Positions 17,176 through 26,228 of a stretch of 64,000 nt of DNA are shown piece after piece. Below the pieces are notes generated by a model, which worked only from the letters and a program-made list of their open reading frames with translations, did not search any database and had not been told where the DNA came from. The DNA comes from Massilia sp. Se16.2.3. GTDB lineage: Bacteria; Pseudomonadota; Gammaproteobacteria; Burkholderiales; Burkholderiaceae_D. How positions within the stretch are numbered: the first letter of the stretch is position 1; every line of letters starts with the position of its first letter. Made by a program: the position numbers and the translations under genes. The DNA lies in contig NZ_CP050451.1 of assembly GCF_014171595.1 (NCBI RefSeq), positions 2,232,001-2,296,000 of the forward strand. Reading direction: 5' to 3'.

Positions 17176-19200
17176 ATGCTCGATTCCCCACTTTATCAGT
17201 CGATCTTCGCCCATTCGCCCATCGCCACGGTCATCCTCTCGCCCAGTGCCGACCCGGTCATCCTCGACGTCAACAAGGCCTTCCTGCGCCACGTCGGCCT
17301 GCCGCGCGAACAGCTGCTGAACCAGCGACTGTTCGACATCTTCCCCGAGGCGCCCGACGACCCTTCCGACACCGGCGTCGCCGCGCTGCATGCCTCGCTG
17401 GCGCGCGTGATCGAGACCGGTGCGGAGCAGTCGATGCCGACCCAGCGCTATCCGGTGCGCAGCGTCGCCGCGGACGGTAGCGAAGTGTTCGTCGAGCGTT
17501 TCTGGAACGCGGTCAACATGCCGGTCTTCGAGGACGGCGGCCAGCTGCTATGCATCCAGCACATGACGATCGAGGTGACCGAGCAAAAGCGCGCCGAGGA
17601 AGCCCCTGCTCCTGAGCCGGCGCGAAGCGCTCGATGCGGCGCGCCAGGCCGAAGCCGAGCATGCGCGCCTGCATGCCGTGCTCGAGGCGGCGCCGGTCGG
17701 CATCATGATGGCCGATGCCGACGGCACCGCGCTCGAATCGAATGCCGCGCACGATGCGCTGTGGTCGCGCCGTGCCCTGCGCAAGACGGTGCCGCTCGAC
17801 TTCTCCGAGTGGAAAGGCTGGTGGGCCGATGGTTCGGCGCGCCACGGGCAGCCGCTCGCGCCCGGCGAATGGCCGCTGGCCCAGGCCCTGCGCGGCGAGT
17901 CGCGCGCGAACGCCCTGATCGAAATCGAAACCTTCGACCTGCCACACCTGCGGCGCGTGGTCGTCTGTTCGGCGGCGCCCATCCGCGACCGCCGGGGAAA
18001 GTGCTGGCCGCGGTCGTGACCCTGCTCGACCTCAGCGAACGCCTGCGCGCCGAGGAAGCCCTGCGCGACGCCGACCGCCGCAAGGACGAATTTCGGCCAT
18101 GCTGGCGCACGAGCTGCGCATCCCCCCGGCGCCGATCATGGTGGCGGCGGAACTGCTCGGCACGGGTGTGCACGACGCCGAGTGGGTACAGCGCACCGGC
18201 GCCGTCATCCTGCGCCAGGTGAGGCACCTGACCGGCATGGTCGACGACCTGCTCGACGTATCGCGCGTGACCCGCGGGCTGGTGCTGATCGAGCACGAGA
18301 TGATCGACTTGCGCACGATCCTGGCGCAGGCCGTCGAGCAGGTGAACCCCTTGATCGAAACGCGCCGCCACCGCCTGGAGTACACGGCGCACGACGCTCC
18401 GCTGATCGTCAGCGGCGACACCAAGCGCCTGGTGCAGGTGGTGGCCAACCTGCTCAACAACGCGGCGAAATACACGCCGCCGGGCGGCCTGCTGCGCCTG
18501 GAGATCCGGCGCGTGGGCAGCTGCGCCGAGGTGGCGGTGAGCGACAACGGCATCGGCATGAGCCGCGAGCTGATCGCGCGTGCCTTCGAACTCTTCGCCC
18601 AGGCCGAGCGCACCGCCGACCGCGCCCGGGGCGGCCTCGGTATCGGCCTGGCCGTGGTCAAGCGCCTGGTCGACCTGCATGGCGGCTCGATCGCCGCGCA
18701 CAGCGGGGCCGGGGCAGGGCAGCCGCTTCACGGTCCGGCTGCCCCTGGTCGCCGGCATGGATGATGCACCGCCCGAAGACGCGCCGGCCAAGGCACCCGC
18801 CGACGGCCCGGTACTCGATGTGATGGTCGTCGACGACAACCACGACGCCGCCGAGATGCTGTCGATGATGGTCGAATCCTTCGGCTACCGGGTGCGCACC
18901 GAGTTCGACTCGAACGCGGCCTTGGGCGCGGCGCTTGCCAGCCCGGCGGACGTCTACCTGCTCGATATCGGCTTGCCCGAGCTCGATGGCTATGAACTGG
19001 CGCGGCGCCTGCGCGCGGCGCCGGAAACGGCGCATGCGACGCTGATGGCCGTCACCGGCTATGGCCGCGAACAGGACCGGCGCACGGCGCGCGAGGCTGG
19101 ATTCGACTTCCATTTCGTCAAACCCGTCGCGCCTGCCGCGCTGGCGGCATTGCTGTGCGACCTTGCGCAGGCACCCCGGCAGCCAGGATCGCGGGGCTGA
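17176..19200 (+). CDS. PAS-PAS hybrid histidine kinase with C-terminal receiver (four frameshifts)
   Basis: Order: PAS domain (FAHSPIATVILSPSADPVILDVNKAF...), a second PAS-like segment (LEAAPVGIMMADADGTALESN), the HisKA dimerisation helix with phospho-His in MLAHELR (ATG at 18099), HATPase_c (N-box NLLNNAAKYTPPGG, G1 VSDNGIGM, G2 GGLGIGLAVVKRLV) and a receiver domain (MVVDDNHDAAEML, YLLDIGLPELDGYE with phospho-acceptor Asp, VTGYG, FVKPV). The frame breaks near 17600, 18000, 18098 and 18715. Each is repaired by one base, three of them in C or G runs, so sequencing error is the simplest explanation. It senses an unknown signal; no partner regulator is adjacent. Confidence 0.85.
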
Positions 19201-19428
19201 CCAAGACTCACCCCCTGACGCGCGCATAAGGGTTTTTGCTGTTCGGACAAGCTTGCAAATGCGTAAGAAGTTACTCCAGAAATGGCGGCACTGACCGACA
19301 AACCAGTGGGGCGGTGTCCTACAAGTCCACGGGCGGCTTTTGGTGGTCAGAGGCCCTCTGGCTGACTACGATGTACCTGCCTCAGCCGAAAACGGCTGGC
19401 ACCATCAACCAACTACAGGAGGTTCATC

Positions 19429-19791
19429 ATGGCATCGAACAACCAAGGCGGTAACAAGGGTAACCAGGGCAACCAGCAGAGCGGCGATACCAGCAACCGT
19501 GGTTTCGCATCGATGGATCCGGAGCGTCAACGCGAGATCGCCAGCGAAGGCGGCCGCGCAGCGCACGCATCGGGCAATGCCCATGAATTCGACTCGGAAG
19601 AGGCACGCCGTGCAGGCTCGATGAGCCACAAGAATGACGGCAACAGCCAGAGCCAGGGCGGCGGCAACCAGCAAAGCGGCAAGGGCGGCGGCAACCAGGG
19701 CGGTAATCAGGGTGGCAACCAGAGCACCCGTGGCGGCACGCCGGAACAGCATGCCGAAGCCGGACGCCAGAGCCACAAGAACGACAAGTAA
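19429..19791 (+). CDS. KGG-motif general stress protein
   Basis: 120 residues, with a strong AGGAGGT ribosome-binding site six bases before the ATG. It contains a KGG-type repeat (RGFASMDPERQREIASEGG followed by RAAHASGNAHEF, and a second degenerate copy EEARRAGSMSHKNDG), then a Gly/Asn/Gln-rich disordered linker (GGGNQQSGKGGGNQGGNQGG) and a last copy (GGTPEQHAEAGRQSHKND). This is the layout of E. coli YciG and Bacillus GsiB-like hydrophilins, which are induced by starvation or osmotic stress and thought to protect proteins. The protein is very hydrophilic, cytoplasmic and probably intrinsically disordered. Confidence 0.88.
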   Translation: MASNNQGGNKGNQGNQQSGDTSNRGFASMDPERQREIASEGGRAAHASGNAHEFDSEEARRAGSMSHKNDGNSQSQGGGNQQSGKGGGNQGGNQGGNQSTRGGTPEQHAEAGRQSHKNDK

Positions 19792-20282
19792 GCAACGCAT
19801 GGCGGTGGATCTTGCCGTCGCCACAAGCTATTTACTTTAGTCAATGATGTAGGAGCAGTACTACATCAGTTCCACCCGCCCGTAGCCGGTTTTTGGCCTC
19901 CAGGCGGGAGCAGTACGCGGGAGGCACAAGGCCGATTCCCGTGCCACGGCGCCGCCGCACCGATCCCTCGTATCGGTGCCCGCGGCGCCGGAATTGTTTA
20001 CGCTACCCGACGGCAAGGCCATCCCCTGCCGCTGCGGTCCTGCGCCGAGCACACAGCTTCCCTTGCACCGATTCATGCCCGTCGCCATGCGTTGCCCACA
20101 TCGCCTGGCTTCCTCCCGGTATTTAGTGACCCGATGATGTATAGACAAACGTCGCGGTATTGATACATCCGTTGTAGCGTGCTGACACAATCTTGCTGAA
20201 TTGCATTGCAGATCGCTGTCCAACCGTACGCATAAAGATTGCTGCGTACAATCGGATGTTTCGATGTGGAAATAATTTCGCC
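19792..20282. other. Non-coding stretch between the KGG gene and the HD-GYP gene
   Basis: About 490 bp without a supportable gene. A perfect 8-bp stem (TGATGTAG at 19845, CTACATCA at 19861) with an 8-nt loop occurs about 55 bp after the KGG stop; it has no U-tract. The last 150 bp are AT-richer and probably contain the HD-GYP promoter, but no confident -35/-10 pair was found. Confidence 0.4.
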
Positions 20283-21665
20283 ATGGACCGACATCCGCAG
20301 GCCGCCGAGCCGGCGCCTACCAATGCGCTCAAGCTGTCCGAACTGATCGGATCGCTCAGTTACGCACTCGACCTGACGGAAGGCCAGCCGGCCGGCCACT
20401 GCGTGCGCTCATGCTGGATTGGCATGCACATCGGGCGCGAGGCGGGCTTGTCCTCCCAGCAGCTCTGGGAACTGTATTACGTGTTGCTGCTCAAGGATGT
20501 TGGCTGCAGCAGCAATGCCGCGCGCATCTGCGAGCTGTACATGACCGACGACCGCCTGTTCAAGCACGACATCAAGACCGTCGGCGACAGCCTGCCGCAA
20601 ATGCTGTCTTTCGTGTTCAAGCACGCGGGCATGAAAGCCGGCCTGGCCGGACGCCTGCGCACGGTCCTGGCGGCCCTGCGCGACGGTGGCAAGGCCGGTA
20701 CCGAACTGATTGCCACGCGCTGCCAGCGCGGCGCCGACATCGCCCGCCTGCTGCGACTGCCCGAAGGCGTTGCCGCCGGCATCTATAGTCTCGACGAACA
20801 TTTCAACGGCAAGGGCAATCCGGCGGGCCTCGCCGGCAGCGCGATTCCTGTCTTCGCCCGCATTGCCCTGCTGGCGCAAGTGGTGGACGTCTTCCACACG
20901 GCCGACGGCCGCGCTGCCGCGCTGGCCGAGGTGCGCGCGCGTGCGGGCAGCTGGTTCGACCCTGCGCTGCTGGCCGCCTTCGAACGCGTGGCCGAGGCCG
21001 ACCTGTTCTGGTCGACCCTGGCCGCGCCGGGCATGGAGAAACTGGTGTTCGCGATGGAGCCTGCCGAGCACACCATGGTGCTCGACGACGACTACCTGGA
21101 CGACATCGCCACCGCCTTTGGCCAGGTAGTGGACTCGAAAAGCCCTTATACGAGCGGCCACAGCAGCCGGGTCGCCCTCTACACCGACCTGATCGCCGAG
21201 GAGATGGGCATCGCACCGGAACGGCGGCGCTGGCTGCGCCGCGGCGCGATGCTGCACGACGTCGGCAAGCTCGGGGTCAGCAACAGCGTCCTGGACAAGG
21301 CCGGCGCGCTCGACCGCGAGGAATGGGCCGAGGTACGGCGCCATGCCGAGTACACCGAAGCGATCCTGTCGCGCATCGATGCCTTCGCCGAACTGGCGCG
21401 CATCGCCGGTGCCCACCATGAACGGCTCGATGGCACCGGCTACCCGCGCGGCCTGCACGCCGATGCGATCGCGCTCGAGACGCGCATCATCACCACGGCC
21501 GATATTTTCGACGCCATCACCGCCGAGCGCCCCTACCGGGGAGCGATCCCCGTGCCGCAGGCGCTGGCGATGATGGAAAAGACGGTCGGCAGCGCCCTCG
21601 ATCCGCGCTGCTTCGAGGCGCTTCAACGAGCGCTCGAGCGCACGATCGATGACGCAGCCGCATGA
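20283..21665 (+). CDS. HD-GYP domain protein, putative cyclic-di-GMP phosphodiesterase
   Basis: About 460 residues from the ATG at 20283 (an upstream in-frame ATG at 20193 is less likely). The C-terminal half is a full HD-GYP domain: HSSRVALYTDLIAEEMG, metal-binding HDVGKLG near residue 325, and HHERLDGTGYPRG near 383, then ADIFDAITAERPYR. HD-GYP enzymes hydrolyse c-di-GMP to pGpG and GMP. The N-terminal half looks like a second, degenerate HD-GYP: HCVRSCWIGMHIG, KDVGCSSNA where HD is expected, and DEHFNGKGNPAGLAG in place of the GYP loop. Such tandem proteins occur in Oxalobacteraceae; the degenerate half may be regulatory. It is convergent with the antiporter gene. Confidence 0.88.
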   Translation: MDRHPQAAEPAPTNALKLSELIGSLSYALDLTEGQPAGHCVRSCWIGMHIGREAGLSSQQLWELYYVLLLKDVGCSSNAARICELYMTDDRLFKHDIKTVGDSLPQMLSFVFKHAGMKAGLAGRLRTVLAALRDGGKAGTELIATRCQRGADIARLLRLPEGVAAGIYSLDEHFNGKGNPAGLAGSAIPVFARIALLAQVVDVFHTADGRAAALAEVRARAGSWFDPALLAAFERVAEADLFWSTLAAPGMEKLVFAMEPAEHTMVLDDDYLDDIATAFGQVVDSKSPYTSGHSSRVALYTDLIAEEMGIAPERRRWLRRGAMLHDVGKLGVSNSVLDKAGALDREEWAEVRRHAEYTEAILSRIDAFAELARIAGAHHERLDGTGYPRGLHADAIALETRIITTADIFDAITAERPYRGAIPVPQALAMMEKTVGSALDPRCFEALQRALERTIDDAAA

Positions 21666-21671
21666 GGCCGG

Positions 21672-22883
21672 CTAGCTGGCCTTGAATACCAGCGCCGCCG
21701 CGCGCCGCAGCTTCGGGTACACCACCGGCACCGTCAGCATGGTGCTGCCGATCGCCATCAGCAAGAGCGCCGTGAAGGTTTCGCTCGTGATGATGCCCTT
21801 GTCGAGCAGGATGTTCACAAAGATGATCATGATCAGGGCCTTGGTCTGCAGCAGCCAGCCGATGATGGTCGCTTCGCCGCGGCCCCAGCCGAGGATGCGG
21901 CCGGCCAGGTGGGTGCCGGCCAGCTTGCCCGCCACCGATGCGACCAGCAGCACTGCCGCCGCCACGAACACGGCCGAGCCGCCCAGCGCCCAGTTTGTGC
22001 GCAGGCCTGTGCTCAGGAAGTAGACCGGCATCATCGTCATCAACACGTGCTGGCGCAGCAGGTCGAGTTTTTTCTGGTCGAACCAGTGCGCATCCATGAT
22101 GGCACCGGCAAGGAAGGCGCCGACCATGTAGTGCAAGCCGGACCAGTCGGCGGCAAAGGCGCAGGCGGCCAGCCAGACCAGGGCGGCGAACCAGCGGTCG
22201 CGCTCTTCGAGTTTGACCATCAGCGCGCGGAATCCATACGCGGCCACGCCGAACAGCAGCATGAAGCCTAGCTGGCGGCCGACGCGGGTCCAGTCGAGCA
22301 GGATCAGCGCCAGCACGCCCCAGATCGCGATATCGTCCAGGCTGGCGTAGCGCAGCACGCGCTGGCCGATCGGCTCGCGCAGGATCTCCAGTTTTTCCAT
22401 CAAGAGGATCAGGATCGGCAACGCCGTCACGGCGCAGGCCATGCCCACGCCCAGCACGAACTGCCAGCTCTCTGCGTTCGCACCTTTCCATCCCGCGTAG
22501 CCCAGCATGCCGACGGCCGCGACGCAGCCGAATACCAGCGGCACGCCCAGCGAGAGCGAAGCGGTGATGCTGCTTTCGCGCCGGTGTTCCCAAGCCTTTT
22601 TCAGATCGAGCTCGATCCCGGCGATCATCACGAAGATCATTACCGCCCACCAGGCGATACCGTTCAGTGCAGCCATCACCTGCGGGTTGAACACAAAAGC
22701 GTAATAGTCGGGATAGGCGCGTCCCAGGATGCCCGGGCCGAGCAGCACGCCGGTAATGATCTGCACCACCACCAGCGGCGCCCAGTAGTCCGTATTCCCG
22801 AGCCGCCAGATCAGGTAGGGCAGCGTAAAAATCACCAGCATCGCGATCAAAAAGATCTCGGTCGTTCCCATGGCTGTGTGCAT
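21672..22883 (-). CDS. Kef-type (CPA2) cation:proton antiporter, membrane subunit
   Basis: 403 residues with about 12 hydrophobic helices and the monovalent cation:proton antiporter-2 signature: VQIITGVLLGPGILG in the second helix, AGIELDLKKAWEHRR, the core helix SLDDIAIWGVLALILLDW bearing the double-Asp pair expected for ion binding, and HYMVGAFLAGAIM. It lacks the C-terminal TrkA-N NAD-binding domain of KefB/KefC, so it is a membrane-only exchanger. It probably moves Na+ or K+ against protons at the inner membrane. It is monocistronic and diverges from the sugar ABC operon. Confidence 0.88.
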   Translation of the reverse strand: MHTAMGTTEIFLIAMLVIFTLPYLIWRLGNTDYWAPLVVVQIITGVLLGPGILGRAYPDYYAFVFNPQVMAALNGIAWWAVMIFVMIAGIELDLKKAWEHRRESSITASLSLGVPLVFGCVAAVGMLGYAGWKGANAESWQFVLGVGMACAVTALPILILLMEKLEILREPIGQRVLRYASLDDIAIWGVLALILLDWTRVGRQLGFMLLFGVAAYGFRALMVKLEERDRWFAALVWLAACAFAADWSGLHYMVGAFLAGAIMDAHWFDQKKLDLLRQHVLMTMMPVYFLSTGLRTNWALGGSAVFVAAAVLLVASVAGKLAGTHLAGRILGWGRGEATIIGWLLQTKALIMIIFVNILLDKGIITSETFTALLLMAIGSTMLTVPVVYPKLRRAAALVFKAS

Positions 22884-22986
22884 AATGTCTCTCTTGTCAT
22901 TGTTATCGAAGGCCGTCGCCTTTTTCGCCCCCGGGCGACACCGGGCAGCGCATCCCGGTCAAGCATGACACAAAAAAAGTAATGGT

Positions 22987-23016
22987 TTGACACCGAAATT
23001 GGCCTGGTGCTATAGT
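22987..23016 (+). promoter_or_regulatory. Sigma-70 promoter of the sugar ABC operon
   Basis: TTGACA at 22987-22992, a 17-bp spacer and CTATAG at 23010-23015 (or TATAGT one base later). A 9-bp inverted repeat (TGGTTTGAC ending 22991, GTCAAACCA from 23020) brackets the promoter. The LacI-type operator starts about 14 bp downstream. Confidence 0.75.
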
Positions 23017-23029
23017 CGGGTCAAACCAA

Positions 23030-23043
23030 TGGTAACGTTTCCA
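23030..23043. promoter_or_regulatory. LacI-family operator upstream of the ABC operon
   Basis: TGGTAACGTTTCCA, a near-perfect palindrome with the central CG typical of LacI/GalR regulators. It lies just downstream of the promoter, where a bound repressor would block initiation or elongation. The identical 14-mer occurs at 47668 before the GH16 gene. Confidence 0.8.
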
Positions 23044-23084
23044 AAAACGTACCGCAAGAGGCAAGGCGAGGGATCGGAGACACG

Positions 23085-24398
23085 ATGTACAACGCACCAA
23101 GGTTCGAGACGCGGTTCACGGCAGGCGTGAGCGCAGGGATCAAATCACGTCGCAAGGCGCGCGCCGCCGCCTGGCTCACCGCCGGGTTAGCGGCCGCCGC
23201 CCTTGCGGGACCGGCCGGCGCCGCCGCCCCGGCCGCCCCCGGGGCCGAAGTCATCCACTGGTGGACTTCCGGCGGCGAATCGGCCGCCGTCAAGCAGGTG
23301 GCGCAGGCCTACCGCGCCGCCGGCGGCGTCTGGGTCGACACGGCGATCGCCGGCGGCGACCAGTCGCGCGCCGTCACCATCAACCGCATCGTCGGCGGCA
23401 ACCCGCCGACCGCCGCCCAGTTCAACACCTCGAAGCAGTTCGTCGACGTGATCGAAGAGGGCATGCTGAACAACGTCGACGACATCGCGCGCGCCCAGAA
23501 CTGGGACAAGCTGCTGCCCGAGCCGATCGTCAACGTCATCAAGGTCAACGGCCACTATTACGCGGTCCCGCTCAACATCCACATGCAGGCCTGGATCTGG
23601 TACTCGAAGGCGGCCTTCCAGAAAGCCGGCATCGCGAAGGAGCCGGCCACGGTCGACGAATTCTTCGCCGCCCTCGACAAGCTGAAAGCGGCCGGCATCG
23701 TGCCGCTCGCGCACGGCGGACAGTCCTGGCAGGAGACCGTGCTGTTCACCGCCATGCTGTCCAATCTTGGCGGGCGCGACCTGTACCTGAAGGTGCTGCG
23801 CGACCGCGACCCGAAGGCGCTCGCTTCGCCCGCCTTCCGCAACGTGCTGGCGGCCTATAAACGCCTGCAGTCATATGTCGATCCGCGTTCGCCGGGCCGC
23901 AACTGGAACGACGCTACCGCCATGGTCATCTCCGGCAAGGCCGGCATGCAGATCATGGGCGACTGGGCCAAGGGCGAATTCATCGCCGCGAAACAGGTGC
24001 CGGGCCAGCAATTCGGCTGCATCGCCGGCCTCGCGCCGAATTCGCCCTACCTGATGCAGGGCGACGTGTTCGTCTTCCCGAAAACCGATAATGCCGACGC
24101 CGTACGCGCCCAGAAGCTGCTGGCGAACGTGGTGGTGGCACCGAACACCCAGCTCGCTTTCAGCAAACTGAAAGGCTCGGTGCCGGTACGGCAGGACGTC
24201 GATGCCGCCCAGCTGGACGTCTGCGCGCAGAAGGGCCTGGCGATCCTGAAGGACCGCACGCGCCACCTCGGCATCTCCGAGGTCTACCTGACGCCCGACC
24301 AGAACGGCGCCATGCAGGACGTGCTGACCGCCTTCTGGAACACCAGCATGACGGTCGACAAGGCGCAGAAGAACATCGCCGCGGCGCTGCGCAACTGA
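23085..24398 (+). CDS. Sugar ABC transporter, substrate-binding protein (glucose/gluco-oligosaccharide type)
   Basis: 437 residues, ATG preceded by GGAG. The N-terminus is long and basic before a Sec hydrophobic core (about residues 29-46), then a family-1 extracellular solute-binding fold begins at AEVIHWWTSGGESAAVKQ. The WWTSGGE start, NPPTAAQFN and YYAVPLNIHMQAWIWY resemble the glucose/mannose-binding GtsA-like proteins of pseudomonads. It delivers sugar in the periplasm to the two permeases encoded next. It is first of a four-gene operon and is preceded by the promoter and operator described here. Exact sugar not provable; the surrounding glucosidases suggest glucose or short beta-glucans. 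Confidence 0.88.
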   Translation: MYNAPRFETRFTAGVSAGIKSRRKARAAAWLTAGLAAAALAGPAGAAAPAAPGAEVIHWWTSGGESAAVKQVAQAYRAAGGVWVDTAIAGGDQSRAVTINRIVGGNPPTAAQFNTSKQFVDVIEEGMLNNVDDIARAQNWDKLLPEPIVNVIKVNGHYYAVPLNIHMQAWIWYSKAAFQKAGIAKEPATVDEFFAALDKLKAAGIVPLAHGGQSWQETVLFTAMLSNLGGRDLYLKVLRDRDPKALASPAFRNVLAAYKRLQSYVDPRSPGRNWNDATAMVISGKAGMQIMGDWAKGEFIAAKQVPGQQFGCIAGLAPNSPYLMQGDVFVFPKTDNADAVRAQKLLANVVVAPNTQLAFSKLKGSVPVRQDVDAAQLDVCAQKGLAILKDRTRHLGISEVYLTPDQNGAMQDVLTAFWNTSMTVDKAQKNIAAALRN

Positions 24399-24399
24399 G

Positions 24400-25311
24400 A
24401 TGCTGGCGTTTCCGCTGCGCGCGAACGCGCCCCGTCGCGGCCCCCGGCCCACTCCGCACTTCGCAGCGTACTTTGCGCTGCTGCCGATGGCGGTCACGGT
24501 GCTGGTCGCCTACCTCGGCACGGTGCTGTGGACCTTCCGCGTCTCGCTCACCAGTTCGCGCACCTTCGCCTCGGATAAATTCATCGGCGCGGCCCAGTAC
24601 ACCCGCCTGTTCGACAACGAGCGCTGGATGCTGTCGCTGCACAACCTGGCCATCTATGGGCTACTGTTCATCCTCGCCTGCATCGTCATCGGCTTTTTGC
24701 TCGCCGTGTTCATCGACCAGAACGTGGTGGGCGAGGGCATGCTGCGCACCGTGTTCCTGTATCCGTACGCGATGAGCTTTGTCGCCACGGGCCTGGTCTG
24801 GCAGTGGCTGCTCACGCCGGGCACCGGCATCGACAGCGTGGTGCAAAAACTTGGCTTCCCCGATTTTTCGTTCGACTGGATCGTCGACCAGGACATGGCG
24901 ATCTATACCGTGGTGATCGCCACCGTCTGGCAATTCTCGGGCCTGGTGATGGCGCTGATGCTGGCTGGCCTGCGCGGCATCGACGGCGACATCTGGAAGG
25001 CCGCGCGCCTGGATGGCATTCCGGTCTGGCGCGTCTACCTGGCGATCGTGCTGCCGATGATGAAGGCGACGGTTGCCACCGTCTTCCTGCTGCTGGCAAC
25101 CACGGTGGCCAAGCTGTTCGACGTGGTCGTCGCCATGACGGGCGGCGGGCCGGGCACGGCCAGCGAAGTGCCGGCGAAATTCATCATGGATCACCTGTTC
25201 CTGCGCTCGAACATCGGCCTGGCCTCGGCGGGCGCCGTGATGCTGCTCATTCCCGTGATCGCGCTGCTGGCACCCTATGCCTATGCGCGCAGCCGCCGGA
25301 GCCGCGCATGA
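24400..25311 (+). CDS. Sugar ABC transporter permease 1 (MalF-like)
   Basis: 303 residues with six hydrophobic helices and the binding-protein-dependent permease EAA loop near the C-terminal third (AARLDGIPVWRVYLAIVLPMMKA), which contacts the ATPase. A cytoplasmic basic N-terminus (RANAPRRGPRPTP) precedes the first helix. It starts two bases after the stop of the binding-protein gene and overlaps the next permease by ATGA, so translation is coupled. It forms a heterodimeric inner-membrane channel with the second permease. Confidence 0.92.
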   Translation: MLAFPLRANAPRRGPRPTPHFAAYFALLPMAVTVLVAYLGTVLWTFRVSLTSSRTFASDKFIGAAQYTRLFDNERWMLSLHNLAIYGLLFILACIVIGFLLAVFIDQNVVGEGMLRTVFLYPYAMSFVATGLVWQWLLTPGTGIDSVVQKLGFPDFSFDWIVDQDMAIYTVVIATVWQFSGLVMALMLAGLRGIDGDIWKAARLDGIPVWRVYLAIVLPMMKATVATVFLLLATTVAKLFDVVVAMTGGGPGTASEVPAKFIMDHLFLRSNIGLASAGAVMLLIPVIALLAPYAYARSRRSRA

Positions 25312-26225
25312 AACGCGAGACCATCATCGCGCCGCCTCTCGCCCTGGCCGGCGCACCTGTGCGTGCCCGCCGGCGTGGCCTGAGCCCCGCGCGTATCGGC
25401 ATCTACCTGTTCCTGCTGTCCGCCGCGCTGTTCTTCCTGCTGCCGCTGTACGTGATGCTGGTGACCTCGCTGAAAAGCATGGAGGAAATCCGCCTCGGGA
25501 ACATCCTGGCGCTGCCGTTCGACCTGACTTTCGAACCCTGGCGCCAGGCCTGGAGCGAAGTGTGCACGGGCGCCGCCTGCGAAGGCATACGCGGCGGCTT
25601 CTGGAACTCGGTCGCGATCACCGTGCCGAGCACGATCCTGCCGATCCTGATCGGTGCCATCAACGGCTATGCCTTGAGCTTCTGGCGCCCGCGCGGCGCG
25701 AACGCCCTGTTCGGCATCCTGCTGGCCGGCGCCTTCATCCCGGTGCAGGTGATGATCTACCCTTTGGTGCGCCTGCTGGCCGGCGCCGGCATCTTCGGCT
25801 CGCTCCCCGCCATCGTGCTGGTGCACCTGGTGTTCGGCATGCCGGTGATGACGCTGCTGTTCCGGAATTACTATGCCGGCCTGCCGCAGGAGCTGTTCCA
25901 CGCGGCGCGCATCGACGGCGGCGGCTTCTGGCGCATTTTCCTGCACGTGGTGCTGCCGCTGTCGACGCCGATTGCGATCGTGGCCGCGATCATGCAGGTG
26001 ACTGGCGTGTGGAACGACTACATCCTCGGCCTGGTCTTCGCCGGGCGCGACAACCTGCCGATGACGGTCCAGTTGAACAACGTGATCAACACCACCACCG
26101 GCACGCGCCTCTACAACGTCAACATGGCCGCGACCATCCTCACCGCCGCGGTGCCGCTGGCGATTTACTTCTTCTCCGGACGCTGGTTCGTGCGCGGTAT
26201 CGCCGCCGGCGCCGTCAAAGGCTGA
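25308..26225 (+). CDS. Sugar ABC transporter permease 2 (MalG-like)
   Basis: The start is the ATG at 25308, overlapping the upstream stop (ATGA); the frame is open further upstream but that region is the other permease. About 305 residues with six helices, the first at IGIYLFLLSAALFFLLPLYVMLVTSLKS, typical of MalG/CUT1 permeases, and an EAA loop AARIDGGGFWRIFLHVVLPLSTP. A short Cys-containing loop (VCTGAACEG) lies on the periplasmic side after the first helix. It pairs with the preceding permease. Confidence 0.92.
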   Translation: MKRETIIAPPLALAGAPVRARRRGLSPARIGIYLFLLSAALFFLLPLYVMLVTSLKSMEEIRLGNILALPFDLTFEPWRQAWSEVCTGAACEGIRGGFWNSVAITVPSTILPILIGAINGYALSFWRPRGANALFGILLAGAFIPVQVMIYPLVRLLAGAGIFGSLPAIVLVHLVFGMPVMTLLFRNYYAGLPQELFHAARIDGGGFWRIFLHVVLPLSTPIAIVAAIMQVTGVWNDYILGLVFAGRDNLPMTVQLNNVINTTTGTRLYNVNMAATILTAAVPLAIYFFSGRWFVRGIAAGAVKG

Positions 26226-26228
26226 TGC

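Noticed and set aside
18070..18110. Programmed ribosomal frameshift in the hybrid kinase
   Set aside because: No slippery heptamer in the correct phase, and the gene has three other breaks in G/C runs; sequencing error explains all of them.
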